Shown here: in pieces, positions 59,907 to 64,000 of the stretch | How the letters are laid out: every line of letters begins with the position of its first letter | Numbering within the stretch: position 1 is the first letter of the stretch | Assembly (NCBI GenBank): GCA_026005075.1 | Contig: BPKJ01000001.1 | Span: 186,001 to 250,000 of the forward strand | Length of the DNA stretch: 64,000 bases | Reading direction: 5' to 3' | Origin: Lysobacteraceae bacterium | Lineage (GTDB): Bacteria > Pseudomonadota > Gammaproteobacteria > Xanthomonadales > Xanthomonadaceae | Notes under the pieces: generated by a model | The model's database searches: none | The model's input: only the letters and a program-made list of their open reading frames with translations | What the model was told of the DNA's origin: nothing | Made by a program: the position numbers and the translations under genes

Positions 59907-61037
59907 TCAATACCGGCGCAGGTAGATGCGCTCGAAAAGCGCCTTGGCCCAATGCATGGCGCGCAGCGGTGGGAGGCTGTGCGCGGACCGCTCCGTGCGG
60001 CGGACCAGCAGGCCGCGGTCCAGCGTGTCGACGATGCAGAACAGCTCGGCCTTGAACCGCGCCCGGGGCGGCCGGCCGCGGAGGCTGTCGAGCAGGTTGC
60101 GGGCGGCGACATCGGCCTGCAGGTCGGCCTGGTGGGCCTGCTTGGGCAGCCAGTCCGGCCCGGGATAGCTGCCGCAATCCCCGGCGACGAAGACGTGCGC
60201 GAAGCCGGGCACCTGGCAGTGTGCATCGGCCACGACGAACCCGCCGGGCGAACGCGGCAGCGGGCTTTGCTCCAGCCACTCGGGGCCGGTGAGCCCGGGC
60301 ATGAACACCGTCATCGCGCTCTCCAGACGATGCCGTTCCAGCTGCACCGCGTCGGCCTCGAAGGCCACCGGCTTCTCGCCGAGGAAGGTCTCGATGCCGC
60401 GGCGGCGCATCTCGCCGAGGATGCGCTCCACGGCCCGATCCCCAAGCCTCTGCCCTGGCCGCGGAGAGGGGCTGAAGAACACCAGCCGGAAGCGTTCGCG
60501 GCGGCGCTGGCGACGCAGCAGGCCGTCGATGCCGAACAGGAACTCGAACACCGGGCCGCCGCGCATGGCGCCGGGCTCCTGCGGATGGCCGCCGAACCCG
60601 AAGCACAGGGTTCCGCCTTCGAGAGCGGCCAGCCGGTCACGGATGGCCTCGCCCGCGGCGATGCCGTCGCAGGGGATGATGGCGTGCTCGATGCCGGGGA
60701 GGCGACGCAGGAAGCGTGCGCCCGTGGCCAGGATCAGCCCGTCGCAGGCAAGCTCCCCCTGGTCGGTATGCAGGGTGCGGGCATCGGCGGACAGCCCGGT
60801 CAGCCGCCCCGGATGGAACGCGATCCGCCTGCGCTCCAGGAAGCGGCCGAGCGGCACGATCAGGTCCTCGCGCCTCCTCAGGCCCGCCGGAATCCAGATG
60901 CTGCCGGGCAGGTAGTGCAGCTCGGCACGGGGGGCGAGCAGGCTCAGCCTCGCCCTGGGGGCCTTGCGACGCAGGGTCCGCAGCGCGGTCAGACCGGCAA
61001 AGCCGGCGCCCACCACGACGATCCGCGGCGCCTCCAT
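59907..61037 (-). CDS. FAD-dependent oxidoreductase, NDH-2/SQR-like
   Basis: 376 residues. RIVVVGAGFAGLTALRTLRR is the FAD loop. DGLILATGARFLRRLPGIEH and HVFVAGDCGSYPGPDWLPKQ are the other flavin motifs, followed by AHQADLQADVAARNLL. The fold is that of type II NADH dehydrogenases and sulfide:quinone reductases. The cysteines usual in SQR are not clearly placed, so the donor is open. It ends a five-gene unit with thiol proteins. The 199 bases between it and recC hold nothing recognisable. Confidence 0.87.
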   Translation of the reverse strand: MEAPRIVVVGAGFAGLTALRTLRRKAPRARLSLLAPRAELHYLPGSIWIPAGLRRREDLIVPLGRFLERRRIAFHPGRLTGLSADARTLHTDQGELACDGLILATGARFLRRLPGIEHAIIPCDGIAAGEAIRDRLAALEGGTLCFGFGGHPQEPGAMRGGPVFEFLFGIDGLLRRQRRRERFRLVFFSPSPRPGQRLGDRAVERILGEMRRRGIETFLGEKPVAFEADAVQLERHRLESAMTVFMPGLTGPEWLEQSPLPRSPGGFVVADAHCQVPGFAHVFVAGDCGSYPGPDWLPKQAHQADLQADVAARNLLDSLRGRPPRARFKAELFCIVDTLDRGLLVRRTERSAHSLPPLRAMHWAKALFERIYLRRY

Positions 61038-61047
61038 GCGCCCTGCC

Positions 61048-61407
61048 TCAGCCGTTTCCGGAGGCCGCCGGGGCAAGCTCGTCGAAGGCGCGCAGCGCCT
61101 CGGCGGCGTAGATCATCGACGGCCCCGCGCCCATGTAGATCGCCATCGACAGCGTCTCCAGCACCTCCTCTCGGCTGGCACCCGCCTGGATGGCCGCCTT
61201 GGCGTGGAAACCGATGCAGCCGTCGCAGCGCGAGGCCACCGCGATGGCGATGGCGATCAGCTCCTTGGTCTTGAGGTCCAGCGCCCCGGGCTTGAGGGCC
61301 TCGCGGGCCAGCATCGAGAAGCCGCGCATCGGCTCGGCCGCGCCGGCGCGCAGCCGACCGATCGCGGCGTTGAGGTCATCGAGGAGTTCGGGAAAGGACT
61401 GGCTCAT
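61048..61407 (-). CDS. Carboxymuconolactone decarboxylase / AhpD-like protein
   Basis: 119 residues. LKTKELIAIAIAVASRCDGC followed by IGFHAKAAIQAGASREEVLE contains the CxxCxxxH redox motif (CDGCIGFH) of AhpD-type alkylhydroperoxidases. The single-domain form probably acts as a disulfide reductase or peroxidase partner. It lies between trxC and the flavoprotein gene with 10-15-base gaps. Confidence 0.92.
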   Translation of the reverse strand: MSQSFPELLDDLNAAIGRLRAGAAEPMRGFSMLAREALKPGALDLKTKELIAIAIAVASRCDGCIGFHAKAAIQAGASREEVLETLSMAIYMGAGPSMIYAAEALRAFDELAPAASGNG

Positions 61408-61422
61408 CGGTCTCTCCGGCGT

Positions 61423-61860
61423 TCAGGAATGCTGCAGCGTCCAGCGCACGATGTCGGCGGCGGTGCGGGCGCCCGATTGCCGCGCGAGCTCCTGCCCGCC
61501 GCGGAACAGCACCAGGGTCGGAATGCTGCGGATGCCAAAGCGCGCCGCCAATGCGGGATGGGCCTCGGTGTCCACCTTGGCAAGCCGCACCCGCGGCTCC
61601 AGTTCGCGGGCGGCGGCCTCGAAATGGGGGGTCATCATCCGGCATGGCCCGCACCAGGGGGCCCAGAAATCCACCAGCACGGGCAGACCGGCACGCTCGA
61701 CGTGGGCCTGGAAGGCCCTCTCGTCCAGCGCCAGCGGCTTGCCCTGGAACAGCGCGCCGCCGCACTTTCCGCACTTCGGCAGCTCCGCCAGGCGGGCGAC
61801 CGGCACCCGGTTGAGGGCGTGGCAGTCCGGGCAGGCCACCAGCAGGCTGGCATCGCTCAT
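61423..61860 (-). CDS. trxC: Thioredoxin 2 (TrxC)
   Basis: 145 residues. The N-terminal zinc domain has four cysteines (ACPDCHALNRVPV and PKCGKCGGALF). The thioredoxin domain has VDFWAPWCGPCRMMTPHFEA with the WCGPC active site and a cis-proline in RSIPTLVLFRGG. It reduces oxidised thiols. The start overlaps the osmC-family stop as ATGA. Confidence 0.96.
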   Translation of the reverse strand: MSDASLLVACPDCHALNRVPVARLAELPKCGKCGGALFQGKPLALDERAFQAHVERAGLPVLVDFWAPWCGPCRMMTPHFEAAARELEPRVRLAKVDTEAHPALAARFGIRSIPTLVLFRGGQELARQSGARTAADIVRWTLQHS

Positions 61861-62333
61861 GCCGCACCCTCGCCGGCCCCGGTGACGAAGGCCTTGCCCT
61901 CGGCATCGATCACACGCACCTCGACGTCGATGCCCTCGCGGACGCTCTGGGTCACGATGCAGAACTGCTCGAACTGGGCCAGCACGCGCTCGAAATGCTC
62001 GAGCCGGGCGGCCGGATCGGACAGATGGATGCTCACCTCGGCACGCGGGATGCGCCAGCGTCCGGCCTCGTTGCGCTCCTTGCGCGCGGTGATCTCGGCG
62101 CGGATCGGCCCCGGCTCGTTGCGGAACTTGCGCAACGCGAACAGCAAGCTGGCCGAGAGGCAGTTGGCCACGCCCGCCAGCAGCAGGTGCGAGGGATTGG
62201 GCCCGCTGCCGCTCCCCAGCGGGGGCGGCTCGTCGGTGTGCAGTGCCTCGAGATCGGTGCCCTCGAACTGGACCCGGAAGGCATACGGCCCCTCCTGTTC
62301 CAGCACCAGGCGAATGCCCGTGTCTTCACTCAT
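61857..62333 (-). CDS. OsmC-family peroxide/thiol protein
   Basis: 158 residues. The first cysteine is in HLLLAGVANCLSASLLFALR and the second in QFEQFCIVTQSVREGIDV, the pair used by OsmC/Ohr peroxidases. The N-terminal strand part (VQFEGTDLEALHTDEPPP) is divergent. Substrate could be an organic peroxide or persulfide. ATGA overlaps link it to the RND permease gene before it and trxC after it. Confidence 0.9.
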   Translation of the reverse strand: MSEDTGIRLVLEQEGPYAFRVQFEGTDLEALHTDEPPPLGSGSGPNPSHLLLAGVANCLSASLLFALRKFRNEPGPIRAEITARKERNEAGRWRIPRAEVSIHLSDPAARLEHFERVLAQFEQFCIVTQSVREGIDVEVRVIDAEGKAFVTGAGEGAA

Positions 62334-64000
62334 GCGTTGGCTCCTGTCGTCGTTCCTACCGCCGCAGCATAGGCCTGCTGACGCTTGCGCAGCACGTAAT
62401 ACAGCAGCGGGATCACCACCAGGGTGAGCACGGTGCTGACGAAGATGCCGAAGATCAGCGAGATCGCCAGCCCGTTGAAGATGGGATCGTCGAGGATGAA
62501 GAAGGCCCCGAGCATCGCCGCGAAGGCGGTGAGGGCGATCGGCTTGGCGCGCACCGCACAGGCGTCGATCACCGCCTCCACCAGCGGCACCCCGCGTGCG
62601 GTCTCCTGGTCGATGAAATCCACCAGCAGGATCGAGTTGCGCACGATGATGCCGGCCAGCGCGATCATGCCGATCATGCTGGTGGCGGTGAACGGCTTGC
62701 CCAGCAGCGCGTGCCCCGGCATCACGCCGATGATGGTCAGCGGGATCGGCGCCATGATCACCAGCGGCACCAGATAGCTGCGGAACTGCGCCACCACGAG
62801 CAGGTAGATCAGCACCATGCCGGCGGCGTAGGCGATGCCCATGTCGCGGAAGGTCTCATAGGTGATCTGCCACTCGCCGTCCCACTTGATCGCGTAGCCG
62901 GTGGTGTCCTCCGGCTGCCCGATGAAGGTCTGCGCCACCTCGTGCCCCGCCACGCGCGTGTCGCGCAGCGCGGCCACGATCGAGAACATGCCGTAGAGCG
63001 GGCTGTCCATGCGCCCGGCCTCGTCGGCGGTGACGTAGACCACCGGCAGGCCGTCCTTGTGATGGATTGCGCCGTCCCAGGGAAGCTCGGTGACCTCGAC
63101 CAGCTCCGACAGCGGCACCAGCCGCCCGGAAGCGGCGCGGACCTTGAGCGCCAGCAGCGTGTCCCTGCTCGCCTGGTCCCGGGCCGGCAAACGCAGGCGC
63201 ACCGGGCGCGGATACTTCGACACGCCGTCGTGGACGAAGGTCGCATCCAGTCCGGAGACGGCCATGGCCAGGGCATCGGCGATCGCCGCCTGGGCGACGC
63301 CCAGACGCGCGGCCCGCTCGCGGTCGACCACGACCAGCTCGCGCGGCGCTTCGCGACTCGACCGTGGTGTCGATGTCGACCACGCCCTCGGTGGCGGCGA
63401 ACGGGCCCTCGGCAAGCGCCCTGGCCAGCGCCCGCTGGCCCGCGTAGTCGGGGCCGTAGACCTCGGCCACGATGGGCGCCAGCACCGGCGGCCCCGGCGG
63501 CACCTCGACGACCTTCACCGAGGCCCCGTGCTTCTCGCCGATCCGCGCCAGCCGCGGACGCACCGCCCGCGCGATGTCGTGGCTCTGGCGGCTCCGGTGG
63601 TGCTTGTCCACGAGGTTGACCTGCAGATCACCGGCGTGGGGCTCGCGGCGCAGGTAGTACTGGCGCACCAGGCCGTTGAAGTTGATCGGTGCGGCGGTGC
63701 CCGCGTAGCCCTGGTAGCTCGCCACCTCGGGCACCTCGTCCAGCACCGCGGCAAGTTCCACCAGCAGCGCATGGGTCTGCTCCAGGGTGCGGCCCTCCGG
63801 GAGGTCGACCACCACCTGGAACTCGGACTTGTTGTCGAAGGGCAGCATCTTGAGCACGACCCATTCGAGCACTGCCAGCGAGGCGGCGAGCACGACCAGC
63901 CCGACCATCGCGCCGAGCAGCAGACGACGCCTGCCGGTCGCGCCGCGACCGCGCAGGAACGGAGCCATGATCCGCTCGAACGCGCGATGCAGGCGGGTCT
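62330..64000 (-). CDS. RND-family efflux permease, C-terminal part; 1-base insertion near 63356; runs off right edge
   Basis: The visible half begins in the central loop (FERIMAPFLR). It contains periplasmic porter sequence (FQVVVDLPEGRTLEQTHALL, YLRREPHAGDLQVNLVDKHH) and the second membrane bundle (AYAAGMVLIYLLVVAQFRSY, MIGMIALAGIIVRNSILLVD). The frame breaks after DIDTTVE and homology resumes as REAPRELVVVDRERAARLGV. Removing one base joins both parts. It belongs to the AcrB-like superfamily but differs from the pump at the left edge. It leads the operon with the OsmC, TrxC, AhpD-like and flavoprotein genes. Confidence 0.9.

Noticed and set aside
55796-60055. Open frame of 1419 codons on the plus strand opposite recB/recC
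   Set aside because: Antisense shadow of GC-rich coding sequence: low-complexity Arg/Gly/Leu/His-rich translation, no domain, and the minus strand encodes clear RecB and RecC motifs.
53000-60226. Genuine RecC-RecB fusion protein
   Set aside because: The natural RecC end and an overlapping recB GTG start are visible one frame over; a single extra C explains the read-through.

Overview
The window is GC-rich (about 70 percent by eye) and densely coded on both strands, with short intergenic gaps and many ATGA start/stop overlaps. Gene content points to a gammaproteobacterium, most likely Xanthomonadales-like: a class I aldolase next to pyruvate kinase, a cysG/cysK/cysB/cysHIJ sulfur block, ffh divergent from a ypjD-type gene, recCBD, and prpB/prpC near mdh and aspC. 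The order-level assignment is inference from gene families and gene order only.

Layout. 1-1446: start of an RND permease and its adaptor. 1600-5091: fructose-bisphosphate aldolase, a secreted tandem-repeat protein and pyruvate kinase. 5233-15862: sulfate assimilation (cysK, cysG, cysB, cysH, cysI, cysJ), with an H-NOX gas sensor and a GGDEF-EAL protein inserted in the middle. 16041-18469: metF, a small secreted protein and ilvE. 18470-19647: an IS110-family element next to the ilvE stop codon, with a plausible bridge-RNA region. 19741-22557: ribosomal protein bTHX, a MerC-like protein and a divergent TonB receptor that looks like a zinc receptor. 22637-26660: ffh, ypjD-like, PilZ protein, radA. 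26755-26918: an array of five hairpins between 8-nt direct repeats. 27021-34358: OmpA-like lipoprotein, tRNA-Thr(CGT), aroE-hemB, glnS, a deaminase, rlmM. 34368-41056: ion channel, prpC, fused SpmA/SpmB-type protein, acetyltransferase, prpB, mdh, aspartate aminotransferase. 42634-51099: an ECF-like sigma factor and zinc-finger partner followed by an apparent arsenosugar operon (radical SAM ArsS, VTT-flavoprotein fusion, DUF547 protein, two TIGR0428x-type proteins, ArsM) and a PiT transporter. 51156-59707: recC, recB, recD. 59907-64000: a thiol-redox operon behind a second RND permease.

Quality caveat. Eight genes or gene segments contain a single-base frame break that leaves two homologous halves in adjacent frames: cysG near 6590, the TonB receptor near 21362 and 21961, arsS near 44080, arsM near 49275, the PiT transporter near 50833, recC near 56547 and the second RND permease near 63356. 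Seven are best explained by one extra base and one by a missing base. In every gene that lies whole in the window, correcting the break gives a full-length open reading frame. This fits residual sequencing errors better than eight separate pseudogenes. The recC break also creates a false 2,400-residue RecC-RecB fusion.

The most interesting material is the IS110 element, whose upstream region carries short copies of both element ends and both target flanks; the hairpin array at 26755-26918; and the sigma-factor-linked arsenosugar operon.
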